From Erwinia sp. HDF1-3R (GTDB taxonomy: Bacteria > Pseudomonadota > Gammaproteobacteria > Enterobacterales > Enterobacteriaceae): 64,000 nucleotides of DNA. The notes under the pieces are model-generated. The model was not told where the DNA came from. It saw nothing but the letters and a program-made list of their open reading frames with translations, and did no database searches. Positions 39,845 to 49,440 of this stretch are shown here, piece after piece (the first letter of the stretch is position 1; every line of letters starts with the position of its first letter). Made by a program: the position numbers and the translations under genes. The stretch spans positions 1,240,001-1,304,000 of the forward strand of contig NZ_CP155071.1 of NCBI RefSeq assembly GCF_039621855.1, given 5' to 3'.

Positions 39845-41007
39845 TTAAGGGCTCGCAGCCTGGGGTGATGTTTAAGGATGGCGCGCAGGGCTTCGCCTAC
39901 CGGAACCGGCGGCTTGCCCGACAGGATCCGTACCCGGTCAAAGTGGGTAGGGTGACCGGCATAGAAGCGGGCAATCAGCCCGTCGCTAAGGCCGTAAAAG
40001 CGCTGCATGACGCGCCAGCGCCCGGCCGGAGGACCGGCCAGGAAAAGCATGCGGTTTAGCAGGCGGAAAAAGCGCTGATGCCGCCACTGGCGTAGCGCAA
40101 AATCCTGAATGAGTCGGAACAGCTGGGCGCTATCCGGCGAGGGCTGGCTGGCGATCAGATCGGCCAGCTGAACAGCCAGCGGCAGTGAGTAGCCGGTGGT
40201 CGGGTGAAAAAGCCCGGCGCGCAGGCCGCTGCACGGCAGTCCGTCGCGCTGTCGCCAGAATGCCCCAGGCTGACCCGCCAGCGTAATGGGCAGAATGCCC
40301 TGCTCCTCGCGCTCCAGCTCCTGTAACAGCCAGCCTTTTTCAGCGGCATAGTCTGCAATACGCTGCCGCGCCCGATCGGCGTCCAGCGCCGCGCTGTCAA
40401 TATAGTGCGTATCCTCAATCAGCAGCGTATCCGGCGTGAGTGGCAGGGTATAGACAAAGCGATAGCCCGCCCGCTGATCCACCGTGGCGTCCATCAGAAT
40501 GGGGTGGGTCAGGCCATGTGGCCGGGCCAGCCGCCACTGCTGGCCAAAAAAGGCCTGACTGCCGACCGTCAGCGCGGGACCGGGCTGATAGCCACGGCCA
40601 TCTATTACCGCTTTTGCCCGCAGGATCTGCCCGTCAGCGAGCTGGACGCTGTTCGCGGAGAGCGGGATGGCCGGACACCCCGTCAGCAGATTGTCGCCCA
40701 GGGCCTGTTCGACAACCCCGGCGAAGCGCCCGGCGGTTACCGTCATATAGCCGCCGGGCAGGGTGCGGGTCAGCTGTGGAAACTGCACGTCATAGCCGTC
40801 CCAGCGGTGGGCGACCAGCGGGTCGATCCACTCCTGCTGTTCAGGCGTCAGGTCGCTTTGATGAAAGGACCAGGTGTGGTTACCGCCGCAACGCGCGCTT
40901 TCCTCCAGCATTAACACGCGGAGCGTGGGCTGACGCTGCGCTAAGCGCAGGGCGATAAGGCCATTGGCCAGGCCGCCGCCCAGCAGGATCACATCCGATT
41001 TCTTCAC
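39841..41007 (-). CDS. crtY: Lycopene beta-cyclase
   Basis: Cyclises both ends of lycopene to give beta-carotene. 388 residues with the N-terminal nucleotide-binding motif LLGGGLANGLIALRL, the cyclase motif ILMDATVDQRAGYRFVYTLP, and FYGLSDGLIARFYAG near the C-terminus. Starts in the crtX stop (ATGA) and stops in the crtI start. Confidence 0.96.
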   Translation of the reverse strand: MKKSDVILLGGGLANGLIALRLAQRQPTLRVLMLEESARCGGNHTWSFHQSDLTPEQQEWIDPLVAHRWDGYDVQFPQLTRTLPGGYMTVTAGRFAGVVEQALGDNLLTGCPAIPLSANSVQLADGQILRAKAVIDGRGYQPGPALTVGSQAFFGQQWRLARPHGLTHPILMDATVDQRAGYRFVYTLPLTPDTLLIEDTHYIDSAALDADRARQRIADYAAEKGWLLQELEREEQGILPITLAGQPGAFWRQRDGLPCSGLRAGLFHPTTGYSLPLAVQLADLIASQPSPDSAQLFRLIQDFALRQWRHQRFFRLLNRMLFLAGPPAGRWRVMQRFYGLSDGLIARFYAGHPTHFDRVRILSGKPPVPVGEALRAILKHHPRLRALK

Positions 41008-42275
41008 GGTGCCACCTTATCCGCTGTGGAAAAACGCGGGCTTAACGCCTGCTCGACGATGAGTGCGGCGGCAGACGCGCCACCCGCGCTGCTGAGCTGA
41101 GTCTGCATGGCTGACAGGTTTTCCCGGTAGCGATTGTCGTTTAACAGCGCGTCGAGATGGTGCGCCAGCGTTTTGCTGCTGCTGAAACGAGAGGCGCGCC
41201 GTCCAGTGCCGCTCCAGGCGACGCGCGCGGCAACGCCGGGCTGATCAAAGGCGATCGGAATGGCAAGGATTGGCGTGATATTTTTCACCGCGTCGGCCAC
41301 GGTATTCAGGCCGCCGTGCGTCACCACCGCCTGCGCCTGACGCAAAACGGCATCCTGATCGGCAAAGTCTGTGACCCAGCTGGCACCGGCGTGACGTAAT
41401 TTTTCCACTTCGCGCGAATTGAGGCCGCCGCAGTGGGCGATAAGCAGCTGGGCGTCCAGGCGGCGACAGGCGCGGGCGATAGTGTTGAACAGACGGAAAC
41501 GATGCCCCTGCAGGGTGCCGAGTGAGGCAAAAATAAAGGGCCGGGAGGGATCCAGCGGCCAGGCTGCCCTGCCCGTTTTGCCTGGGGATCGCAGCGGCCC
41601 GACGGCATGAAATCCGGCGGGCAGCGCGCGACGGGGGAAATCCAGCGCGGGCAGGGTCTGGCTGATTTGCGCCAGCGGCGACAGGCAGTCGTGCAATCCC
41701 TGGCGGGGCGTCAGGCCAAAGGCGCGCGCATGGCGATTAATGATCCTGGTATGTCCGCGCATCATCCAGTCGTAGACCTGCTGGCTGGAATGATAAAGTT
41801 TTTGCGCCCGGCGATCGGTGCCCCAGGCAAACGGCATAACCGGCAGCGGCAGGCCCGCCTCGCGGTTAACCGGCAGGGCGCAGGCAACCGAGACAAAAGG
41901 GAGCCCCAGCGCGTCGGCGACCAGCCCACCGGCAGGCTCCATCTGGTCGACGATCAGGCCGTCCACCGCCAGTCTGTTCAGGATGGCAGGCAGGGCGCAG
42001 CAGAGCCGATCGGTGGCGTGGGCCATATCATCAATCACGCCGAAGAGGGAGAGGCTTCGCGGGTTAACGGTCAGCCTGAAGGCGCGGGTGGGCGTGCCCG
42101 CAGGCAGGTTCTCTACCGGCTCGAAAGCGATGTTTGCGTCGCTGAGCAGGCTTCGCGCTTCGGGCGGCTGAATAAAAGTGATGCGATGTCCCCGCGCCAT
42201 CAGCGCCTGCGCCAGGGCCTGGAGCGCGCGCACGTGGCTGAAAAGCGGCGGCGCAACCACGGCGTAGTGGCTCAT
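41004..42275 (-). CDS. crtX: Zeaxanthin glucosyltransferase
   Basis: Adds glucose from UDP-glucose to both zeaxanthin hydroxyls, giving a polar pigment. 423 residues, GT1-like fold: N-terminal [18 protein letters not shown] and the C-terminal donor-site block [20 protein letters not shown] with [15 protein letters not shown]. Overlaps idi and crtY by four bases each. Its presence predicts zeaxanthin glucosides as the end product. Confidence 0.96.
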   Translation of the reverse strand: MSHYAVVAPPLFSHVRALQALAQALMARGHRITFIQPPEARSLLSDANIAFEPVENLPAGTPTRAFRLTVNPRSLSLFGVIDDMAHATDRLCCALPAILNRLAVDGLIVDQMEPAGGLVADALGLPFVSVACALPVNREAGLPLPVMPFAWGTDRRAQKLYHSSQQVYDWMMRGHTRIINRHARAFGLTPRQGLHDCLSPLAQISQTLPALDFPRRALPAGFHAVGPLRSPGKTGRAAWPLDPSRPFIFASLGTLQGHRFRLFNTIARACRRLDAQLLIAHCGGLNSREVEKLRHAGASWVTDFADQDAVLRQAQAVVTHGGLNTVADAVKNITPILAIPIAFDQPGVAARVAWSGTGRRASRFSSSKTLAHHLDALLNDNRYRENLSAMQTQLSSAGGASAAALIVEQALSPRFSTADKVAP

Positions 42276-43315
42276 GCCCCGCTTCCTGCGTAGTGCATCG
42301 GCGCGTGACGCAGCTCGCGCAGGTTAGTGCTGCCGGTGCAGAAGCAGGCGGTTTGCAGCTGCGCAATCAGTACCTGGAAAAACGCCGTGACGGCCTGTTC
42401 TGACGCGGTGGCGCTGGGGAGTATCGCGGCGGCAAGGCCGACCACATCCGCGCCCAGGGCAATGGCTTTGGCAATATCAATGCCGTCAACAATCCCGCCA
42501 GAGGCGATCAGGGGCAGGTCGGGCAGGGCGGCGCGTATTCCCCGCAGCGCCTCGCTGGTGGGAATGCCCCAGTCGGCGAAGGCCATGGCGACGGCACGCT
42601 GCTGCGCGCTGGTGGCGCGCTCGCCCTCCACCGCCGCCCAGCTGGTGCCGCCCGCGCCAGCCACGTCCAGCAGGGTCACGCCCGCCTCAGCCAGCCGACG
42701 GGCCACGTCAGGCGAGAGCCCGGCACCGACCTCTTTGACCACCACCGGCACTGCCAGCTGCTTAACCAGCCCGGCAATGGCGGACAGTACGCCACGCCAG
42801 TCGCGGTCCCCGCCGTTTTGCAGCGCTTCCTGGAGCGGGTTGAGATGCACGATCAGGGCATCGGCCTCAATCATCTCTACCGCACGACGCGCATAGTCCA
42901 GCCCGGTTGGGCCGGCGATCTGCGCCGCGCCGAGGTTAGCCATCAGTGGGATGTCCGGCGCAATAGCGCGTAAATTTTTGTTCAGGCCGAAATTGACGTC
43001 GCTCTCCAGCGCCACCCGCTGCGAGCCGACGCCCATCGCCAGGCCCAGCGTCTGCGCCGTGGACGCCAGGTGAAGATTAATCTCCTGGGCGCGACGGGCT
43101 CCTCCGGTCATTGACCCGATCATAATCGGCGCTTTCATCGGCCTGCCAAACAGAGAGGTGCTGAGATCGATACGATCAAAATCAATTTCGGGCAGGGCGC
43201 AGTGCTCAAAACGCCAGTGGTCAAATCCTGTACGGATCCTGCTGACGGCGCGCGCCGGGTTAAGCACGATATCCAGGTGATCGTTTTTACGCTGAATCAG
43301 ATCCGCGTCCTTCAT
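42272..43315 (-). CDS. idi: Isopentenyl-diphosphate isomerase, type 2
   Basis: An FMN- and NADPH-dependent isomerase (Fni type) interconverting IPP and DMAPP, raising precursor supply for GGPP synthesis. 347 residues. TIM-barrel signatures include [10 protein letters not shown] at the start, [34 protein letters not shown] and [20 protein letters not shown]. Presence between crtE and crtX matches the P. agglomerans/Cronobacter type of cluster rather than the P. ananatis type, which lacks it. Confidence 0.96.
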   Translation of the reverse strand: MKDADLIQRKNDHLDIVLNPARAVSRIRTGFDHWRFEHCALPEIDFDRIDLSTSLFGRPMKAPIMIGSMTGGARRAQEINLHLASTAQTLGLAMGVGSQRVALESDVNFGLNKNLRAIAPDIPLMANLGAAQIAGPTGLDYARRAVEMIEADALIVHLNPLQEALQNGGDRDWRGVLSAIAGLVKQLAVPVVVKEVGAGLSPDVARRLAEAGVTLLDVAGAGGTSWAAVEGERATSAQQRAVAMAFADWGIPTSEALRGIRAALPDLPLIASGGIVDGIDIAKAIALGADVVGLAAAILPSATASEQAVTAFFQVLIAQLQTACFCTGSTNLRELRHAPMHYAGSGA

Positions 43316-43426
43316 GGGTACTCCGGTGAATCCATTATTCGGTCATTTGCAGGCGTCACTACGGCGGGCGGTTTCTGACAAACCACACAGGCTCAACACC
43401 CGCGCAGGCACCCGTTTAAACAGACG

Positions 43427-44332
43427 TTAACGCAACGTGGCCAGCTGCTGGTTGAACCAGCGGTGCATAAAGCGCCGGGTCGCCAGCCCCTGATGACAGA
43501 CGAAGGCAAAGTGCCGATCGGCACTGTGCAGGTGATTTTGCAGGCGGCGGTGTACCTCTTCGGCACCCAGCAGGGCCACCAGGGTCGATTTGCCCGCATC
43601 CTGATTCAGATCTTTGCCGGAGCCGCTATGGCTGTCGGCCAGATCGTCAAGGAGCTGGAACGCCTGCCCCAGATCCTGTGCGAAGCCGCGCAGCTTCTGG
43701 CGCACGACAGGGGGCGCATCGGCGGCCAGCGCCGCCATCTGGATGGTGGCGTCAAACAGCATGCTGGTTTTCAAATCATTTGTGGTGGCGATAGCTTCAC
43801 TGCTGCGGCATGCACCGCCTTCTTTAAGATCCTGAAACTGACCCTGTACCAGCCCCTGCAAACCGACGGCGGCAGACAGCTCCGCCACCGCCTGCGCGCG
43901 ACAGTTTCCTGATAACCCCTCTGCGGCCGCGACGGTGCCAAAGGCGCTGCTTAGCAGGGCGACGGCAGCCAGCACCGCCACGTCCTCGCCAAACTGACGG
44001 TGAATGGTGGCCCGGCCACGACGCAGCAGGGCGTTATCCATGCAGGGAATATCATCAAGGATCAGCGAGGCGGCATGGATCATCTCTACGGCGCAGGCTA
44101 AATCAAGCAGGCCGGGGTGGCTTTTATCACACCCCAAATCACAGGCGGCCAGCAGCAGCAGCAGGGGACGCATGCGCTTTCCAGGCGTCAGCGTGCCTTC
44201 GCGCATAGCAGCCCTTACGCGGTCCCGCTCGCCACCGGCAGGCAGCAACGAGTCGAGCCGCCGCTCCAGGGCCTCACGCAGCGCCAGCAATTCGGTATCC
44301 ATATCGGGGGATTTTTCTGCTAACACTGTCAT
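43427..44332 (-). CDS. crtE: Geranylgeranyl diphosphate synthase
   Basis: Makes C20 GGPP from IPP and allylic precursors, the entry step of the pathway. 301 residues from ATG at 44332 (GTG at 44338 is a possible alternative). The first aspartate-rich motif is LILDDIPCMDNA with the conserved TLTPGKRMRPLL before it; the second is QLLDDLADSHSG. First gene of the crtE-idi-X-Y-I-B operon, with 111 bp to idi; the operon promoter should lie in 44333-44520. Confidence 0.96.
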   Translation of the reverse strand: MTVLAEKSPDMDTELLALREALERRLDSLLPAGGERDRVRAAMREGTLTPGKRMRPLLLLLAACDLGCDKSHPGLLDLACAVEMIHAASLILDDIPCMDNALLRRGRATIHRQFGEDVAVLAAVALLSSAFGTVAAAEGLSGNCRAQAVAELSAAVGLQGLVQGQFQDLKEGGACRSSEAIATTNDLKTSMLFDATIQMAALAADAPPVVRQKLRGFAQDLGQAFQLLDDLADSHSGSGKDLNQDAGKSTLVALLGAEEVHRRLQNHLHSADRHFAFVCHQGLATRRFMHRWFNQQLATLR

Positions 44333-44520
44333 GGTCACTCTTAATCGAATCAGTAAATTAATGGGCCGGAAAGCGAATGGACGCTACAGGAATAAATGCA
44401 CGGTCCTTGTTGATAAGGCTAGAGTATTATTTAGAAATTGCGCTGATAAACGATGAAAAAAAGCTTAACTGATGCAGGATGGGGGCCGTATGGAGCAATC
44501 CGCGCCTGCGTTTCAGCGGC

Positions 44521-45075
44521 TTATTGCAGCAGTTGGTGCAGCAGCGACAAAACCTGATTGATCTCCGCAGGCGTCAGCGCACCCTCTTTGGCAAAGCGAA
44601 TGAGGCCCGCGCTATCGACCACCACCACGGCTGCACTGCCGGGGGTCAGTTGCCAGGCGCGCTTAACCGCGCCGCGATTGTCGATAATAAACTGTGTCGA
44701 GGGCGACTCGCGTTTGGCGGACCGCAGGCTGGCGCGCACGAATACGGCGCTGCCGGGGATGGCATCGTCTGCGTTAACAATGATTGACGTCTGGAAGCGC
44801 GCGGGTGGCAGGTGAGCCGCCGCTAACGCCGCACTCAGCGGCGCATTTTCGTCTCTGGCAGAAAGCCGTCCGGCCAGATGCATCACCACGCGCACCCTGC
44901 CGGTTAACCCGACGCTGTTCCAGGGCCGGTAGTCCATATCTCCGGCGCTGGCGATCACTTCGCCTGCATCATATACGCCTACAGGAGGAAGGCGCTGGCC
45001 AACCGTAAACAGGTTCGCCAGCGCGGAGAAGGGCAGAAACAGGGCAAGGGCGACAACCAGTAGACGAGCCGACAT
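44521..45075 (-). CDS. ytfJ: YtfJ-family periplasmic protein
   Basis: A thioredoxin-like-fold periplasmic protein of unknown function. Signal peptide MSARLLVVALALFLPFSALA; mature region has GQRLPPVGVYDAGEVIASAG, NADDAIPGSAVFVRASLRSAK and FIIDNRGAVKRAW. I chose ATG at 45075 (184 residues, the E. coli length) because GGAGAG sits just before it; an ATG at 45087 is within that ribosome site. Unlinked functionally to crt as far as can be seen. Confidence 0.9.
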   Translation of the reverse strand: MSARLLVVALALFLPFSALANLFTVGQRLPPVGVYDAGEVIASAGDMDYRPWNSVGLTGRVRVVMHLAGRLSARDENAPLSAALAAAHLPPARFQTSIIVNADDAIPGSAVFVRASLRSAKRESPSTQFIIDNRGAVKRAWQLTPGSAAVVVVDSAGLIRFAKEGALTPAEINQVLSLLHQLLQ

Positions 45076-45115
45076 GCATCTCTCCATTAAGCCGCCCTGC
45101 GCAGGGAAGGCGGGC

Positions 45116-45880
45116 TTATGCCTGCTTAGGCTGTCCGTTTGAGGCCATGATGCCCCCGTCTACCGGCAGATTGACCCCGGTAATGTAACGGGCGTCATCG
45201 CTGGCGATAAAGGCAATCGCGTTAGCGATATCTTCCGGCTCACCCGCGCGGTTTAGCGGGATACGCTCATAGAATTTATTCAGCAGCTGCTGGTCATCCT
45301 TCATCCCTTCCGTCAGATCGGTCATGGTCAGACCGGGACAGACGGCATTGACGCGTACGCCGTCTGCGCCGTAATCCATTGCCAGCGAACGGGTAAAGTT
45401 GGTCACCGCGCCTTTCGCTGCGTTATAGACGCTCATACCCCAGTCGCCGCCCAGGCCGGAAACGGAGGAGATATTCACGACGTTGCCTTTGGTTTTCAGC
45501 AGCGCGGGCATAAAGTAGTGGACGCAGTGGAATACACCGTTCAAATCAACGCCCATCAGCTTTTTCCAGTCTTCAAGCGCGATTTCATGAATGCGCCCCT
45601 GAACGATAATGCCGGCGTTATTCACCAGCACGTCCACCCGGCCATACTTATCCTGCACCTTGCGCGCAAGCGTCTGGACCTGGCCCGCGTCGGCGACGTC
45701 ACAGGGGGCCACCAGATGATCGCCCTGGGTCAGCGTGGTCAGCGTTTTTTCCAGCTTTTCAGCGGTACGGCCTACCAGTACCACCGATGCGCCTTCGCGG
45801 GCGAAGCGCTGCGCCGCGGCTTCGCCAATACCTGAACCTGCCCCGGTGATGACGACTACTTTTTGCTGAAAACGTGCCAT
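45116..45880 (-). CDS. SDR-family oxidoreductase, copy 1
   Basis: A classical short-chain dehydrogenase/reductase of 254 residues: cofactor motif TGAGSGIGEAAAQRFA, NNAG motif, catalytic Ser (NISSVSGLGG) and YNAAK. Arg in the strand after the glycine motif (VGRTAEKL) suggests NADP(H). It is a close paralogue of the gene at 46070, from tandem duplication. Substrate unknown; a LysR regulator lies beyond the second copy. Confidence 0.93.
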   Translation of the reverse strand: MARFQQKVVVITGAGSGIGEAAAQRFAREGASVVLVGRTAEKLEKTLTTLTQGDHLVAPCDVADAGQVQTLARKVQDKYGRVDVLVNNAGIIVQGRIHEIALEDWKKLMGVDLNGVFHCVHYFMPALLKTKGNVVNISSVSGLGGDWGMSVYNAAKGAVTNFTRSLAMDYGADGVRVNAVCPGLTMTDLTEGMKDDQQLLNKFYERIPLNRAGEPEDIANAIAFIASDDARYITGVNLPVDGGIMASNGQPKQA

Positions 45881-46026
45881 TTTGAACTCCTGTTCATCAT
45901 TATTACCGAATTAAATCATGGGTATAAGCCTGGCAGGCTTAGCGCGAAGTGCAAGTGAAGGCGCGGCGCGGGAGGGCTAATTAGTTGTAATTGCACAGGG
46001 TTTTTTGCATAAATCATGCCGGGCCG

Positions 46027-46085
46027 CGGGCAGCGGGCAGCGGGCAGGACTACCCCTGGGCGGGCAGGACTACCCCTGGGCGGGC
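46027..46085. repeat. Two short tandem repeats at the 3' end of SDR copy 2
   Basis: Two perfect 20-bp copies of CGGGCAGGACTACCCCTGGG (46041-46060, 46061-46080) are preceded by three CGGGCAG 7-mers (46027-46047). The gene's TAG stop lies in the second copy and is duplicated in the first, so the unit duplicates the gene's own 3' end. Confidence 0.92.
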
Positions 46086-46834
46086 TGACCGTTAGAGGCG
46101 GTAACGCCGCCATCAACCGGCAGATTGACGCCGGTGATATAGCGCGCATCATCGCTGGCGATAAAAGCAATGGCGCTGGCGATATCCGCGGGTTCCCCTG
46201 CGCGATTTAATGGGATGCGCTGGGTGAACTTTTCCAACAGCTGTGGCGCGTTCATGATCCGTTCGGTCAGGGCCGTCATGGTCAGGCCGGGGCAGATAGC
46301 GTTGACGCGCACGCCGTCTGCGCCGTAGTCCAGCGCCAGCGCGCGGGTGAAGTTGCTGACGGCCCCCTTTGCCGCATTGTATACGCTTATGCCCCAGTCG
46401 CCTCGCAGGCCAGAGATAGAGGAGACATTGACCACATTACCTTTGGTGATAAGCAGGGCGGGCATAAAGTAGTGTACGCAGTAAAAAACGCCATCTAGAT
46501 TGATGGCCATGAGATTTTTCCACTCCTCAGGCGCGATGTCGTGAATGCGTCCCTGTACAACGATGGCCGCATTGTTCACCAACACATCGACCCGGCCATA
46601 CTTAGCCTGGACGTTGTGCGACAGCGCCTGCACCTGGTCCGCCTGCGAGACGTCACAGGGGGCAACCAGATGGTCTCCCGGCGCGAGGGTTGCCAGCGTG
46701 CTGTGTAGTTTTTCAACCGTGCGGCCTGCCAGCACGACCGACGCGCCCTCAAGGGCAAAGCGCTGCGCCGTGGCCTCGCCAATACCAGAACCCGCCCCGG
46801 TGACCACCACGACCTTTTGCTGAAAGCGTGCCAT
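46070..46834 (-). CDS. SDR-family oxidoreductase, copy 2
   Basis: A 254-residue paralogue of the SDR at 45116 with the same motifs: TGAGSGIGEATAQRFA, catalytic Ser (NVSSISGLRG) and YNAAK. The NNAG motif is changed to NNAA, a mild change that is found in active SDRs. Divergent from the LysR gene at 47039 with about 200 bp between, so that regulator may control the pair. Substrate unknown. Confidence 0.93.
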   Translation of the reverse strand: MARFQQKVVVVTGAGSGIGEATAQRFALEGASVVLAGRTVEKLHSTLATLAPGDHLVAPCDVSQADQVQALSHNVQAKYGRVDVLVNNAAIVVQGRIHDIAPEEWKNLMAINLDGVFYCVHYFMPALLITKGNVVNVSSISGLRGDWGISVYNAAKGAVSNFTRALALDYGADGVRVNAICPGLTMTALTERIMNAPQLLEKFTQRIPLNRAGEPADIASAIAFIASDDARYITGVNLPVDGGVTASNGQPAQG

Positions 46835-47038
46835 CTGAACCTCCGGTTAACGTGATTAGTGCATTAAATCATCAATGTAAGCCTGGCAATCCCGGAAATA
46901 AGTGCAAGGTCTGTTCCATCCTGTTGATAACCCGTTGTTACATCAGGCGCAAAATTTCAAATTGTGCATCTGTCGGATGACTCACCGCGCCGATAGGGCT
47001 ATGTTAGTTTCCGGCTAAGCGAGTGGTGAGGAAGCAAA

Positions 47039-47947
47039 GTGGAAAGACTGGATTGCGACAGGATGTTTATTGGCGTGATGGAAACCGGAAGTTTTACGGC
47101 CGCGGCGCAGCGTTTGGGCACCAGCCACGGCCAGGCGTCGAAGCTGATCTCACGTCTGGAAAAGGAGCTGGGCGTGCAGCTTTTCCGGCGCAGCACCCGG
47201 GCGCTGACCGCTACTGATGTCGGCAGAGCGTACTACGAAAAGGTCAGGGTCCTGCTGGCTGAGTACGATGCCCTGAATGATTCCGTGCGCACCACCTCAG
47301 ACTCCCCCTCCGGCAGGGTGCGCGTCTCCGCGCCGGTGACCTTTGGCACCACCCAGCTTACCCAGCCGCTGATCGACTTTGCCCGGCGCTATCCGGGTAT
47401 TGAACTGGACGTCAGCTTTGCCGACCGGGTGGTTAACGTGGTGGACGAAGGATTTGACCTGGCGCTGCGCATCGGCAAGCTAAACGACAGTGCGCTGATG
47501 GCCAGAAAGCTGTGTGATATCCGTATTATCGCCGTGGCCTCGCCGGACTATCTTAAGCAGCGCGGCACGCCCTCCCACTGGGGCGAACTTTCACAGCATG
47601 ACTGTATAATCGATACCAACTTCCGCGATCCTTTCCGCTGGCCTTTTTTACAGGGTGAGCAGACGGTTCAGGAGCCGGTCAACGCCCGCCTGAAGTTTTC
47701 AAACGCCGAAGTGTGTTTGCAGGCGGCATGCGCTGGACTGGGTATCGCCCGTCTGCCCGCCTTTGTCGCGGGGGAAGCCCTGCGCAATAAAACCATTGTG
47801 CCGGTACTGGTATCTTATGAAATCCCGCCGCTGGGCCTTTTCGCCCTCTACCCGCCGGCAAAATACCTGGCGCACCGCTCCCGCACCCTGATCGATTTCC
47901 TGGTCGAGGCGTTCGCGGGCGAGCCGGAGTGGGAGAAAGGCTGGTGA
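47039..47947 (+). CDS. LysR-family regulator
   Basis: A 302-residue LysR-type regulator. Helix-turn-helix at residues about 10-50 (GSFTAAAQRLGTSHGQASKL; LEKELGVQLFRRSTRALTAT) and the effector domain with RVSAPVTFGTTQLTQPL. GTG start at 47039, with AGGAAG upstream. It lies between the divergent SDR pair and the co-directional DoxX-GS-HQR operon and could control either. Target and ligand unknown. Confidence 0.92.
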   Translation: MERLDCDRMFIGVMETGSFTAAAQRLGTSHGQASKLISRLEKELGVQLFRRSTRALTATDVGRAYYEKVRVLLAEYDALNDSVRTTSDSPSGRVRVSAPVTFGTTQLTQPLIDFARRYPGIELDVSFADRVVNVVDEGFDLALRIGKLNDSALMARKLCDIRIIAVASPDYLKQRGTPSHWGELSQHDCIIDTNFRDPFRWPFLQGEQTVQEPVNARLKFSNAEVCLQAACAGLGIARLPAFVAGEALRNKTIVPVLVSYEIPPLGLFALYPPAKYLAHRSRTLIDFLVEAFAGEPEWEKGW

Positions 47948-48047
47948 TTATTTCCAATATGGAACAAAACATCCCCTTTTTGAGGGGATAATCATCTCAG
48001 TGGAAATAAGTTACTTTTCTCTTATCAACTCACAGAGAGGAAAGACC

Positions 48048-48455
48048 ATGACTGACAATCGTACTGCACCCTGGGCTGCTTTAATCCTGCGCCTCGCGCT
48101 GGGCATCCTGTTTTTGGCTCACTTCAGCCTGAAATTTTTTGTTTTTACTCCCGCAGGCACCGTAAAGTTCTTTACCTCGCTCGGACTGCCGGGCGGTCTG
48201 GCCTGGCTAACGATGGCCGTGGAGCTGGTGGGGGCTATCGCCCTGATTTTAGGCATCTATAGCCGCATCGTCGCCGTGGTGCTGATCCCCATCCTGCTCG
48301 GTGCCATCTTCACCGTTCACGGTCCGGCGGGCTTCTTCTTTACTAACCCTAACGGCGGCTGGGAATTCCCGGCATTCTGGATAGTGGGCCTGATTGCGCT
48401 TGCCCTGACCGGCGACGGAAAATATGCCCTTAAGCCCACCGCCGTCAGAGGATAA
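48048..48455 (+). CDS. DoxX-family membrane protein
   Basis: A 135-residue inner-membrane protein with four helices: RLALGILFLAHFSLKFF, LAWLTMAVELVGAIALILG, RIVAVVLIPILLGAIFTVHG and AFWIVGLIALALTG. ATG at 48048 has AGAGAGGAAAG upstream. It stands 11 bp before a glutathionyl-hydroquinone reductase gene, the same pairing as yqjF-yqjG in E. coli, which suggests a role in quinone or aromatic-compound stress. The exact role of DoxX proteins is unsettled. Confidence 0.88.
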   Translation: MTDNRTAPWAALILRLALGILFLAHFSLKFFVFTPAGTVKFFTSLGLPGGLAWLTMAVELVGAIALILGIYSRIVAVVLIPILLGAIFTVHGPAGFFFTNPNGGWEFPAFWIVGLIALALTGDGKYALKPTAVRG

Positions 48456-48466
48456 GGAGTAGCCCC

Positions 48467-49438
48467 ATGCTGGTAAATGGACAATGGACCGCCGACTGGC
48501 ATCCCGTTCAGGCAAAAGATGAGAAGGGCGGCTTTGTCCGCCAGACCTCCAGCTTTCGCAGCTGGATAACCCCGGACGGTGCGCCGGGGGTGACCGGCAA
48601 GGGTGGCTTTCAGGCCGAAGCGGGACGGTATCATCTCTATGTTGCGCTGATCTGCCCCTGGGCCTCACGCACCCTGATCGCCCGCAGCCTGAAAGGACTT
48701 AATGAGGTCGTCAGCGTATCGGTAGTCGAGCCCTGGCTGCTGGATCAGGGCTGGCACTTTGGTGACTATCCCGGCGCTAACCGGGATACGCTGAATCAGG
48801 CCGAGTGGATGCATCAGATCTACACCCGTGCGGATGCGGACTATACGGGCCGGGCCACCGTGCCGGTGCTGTGGGATAAAAAGACCCAGACGATCGTGAG
48901 CAATGAGTCCGCGGATATTGTGCGGATGTTTAACAGCGGCTTTGGTGAGCTGGCCAGTGCGGAGTTTGACCTTTTCCCAGCCGGCCTCCAGCAGGAGATT
49001 GAGTCCCTGAACGCGGAGATTTATCCGCTGCTGAACAACGGCGTTTACCGTGCGGGCTTCGCCACCACGCAGATAAGCTATCAGGAAGCCTGTCGCGATG
49101 TGTTCAGCATGCTGGATAAGCTGGAGCAGCGTTTGAGCGACGGACGCCGCTTTCTGACCGGCGAGCGATTCACCGAGGCGGATATTCGCCTGTTCGTGAC
49201 GCTGATTCGCTTTGATGCGGCTTATCATGGCCTGTTCAAATGCAATATCCGTCAGCTCCGGGAGTATGCCTGTCTGCATGCCTATACCCAAAGCGTGCTG
49301 GCGGTCGCGGGCGTGCGCGAGACGGTCAGTATCGATCACATTAAACAGGGCTATTACTCTATCAGGGCGCTGAACCCCACCGGCATTGTGCCCGTTGGGC
49401 CAGACCTGAGTGACTACGGCCTGCAGGAGAGTCTGTAA
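48467..49438 (+). CDS. Glutathionyl-hydroquinone reductase (YqjG-like)
   Basis: A Xi-class glutathione transferase that reduces glutathionyl-hydroquinones, releasing hydroquinone and glutathione disulfide through an active-site Cys. 323 residues. The catalytic block is YVALICPWASRTLIARSLKG; also VPVLWDKKTQTIVSNESADI and the C-terminal NPTGIVPVGPDLSDYG. Middle gene of a compact operon (11 bp after DoxX; 2 bp before the hydrolase). Confidence 0.92.
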   Translation: MLVNGQWTADWHPVQAKDEKGGFVRQTSSFRSWITPDGAPGVTGKGGFQAEAGRYHLYVALICPWASRTLIARSLKGLNEVVSVSVVEPWLLDQGWHFGDYPGANRDTLNQAEWMHQIYTRADADYTGRATVPVLWDKKTQTIVSNESADIVRMFNSGFGELASAEFDLFPAGLQQEIESLNAEIYPLLNNGVYRAGFATTQISYQEACRDVFSMLDKLEQRLSDGRRFLTGERFTEADIRLFVTLIRFDAAYHGLFKCNIRQLREYACLHAYTQSVLAVAGVRETVSIDHIKQGYYSIRALNPTGIVPVGPDLSDYGLQESL

Positions 49439-49440
49439 CC

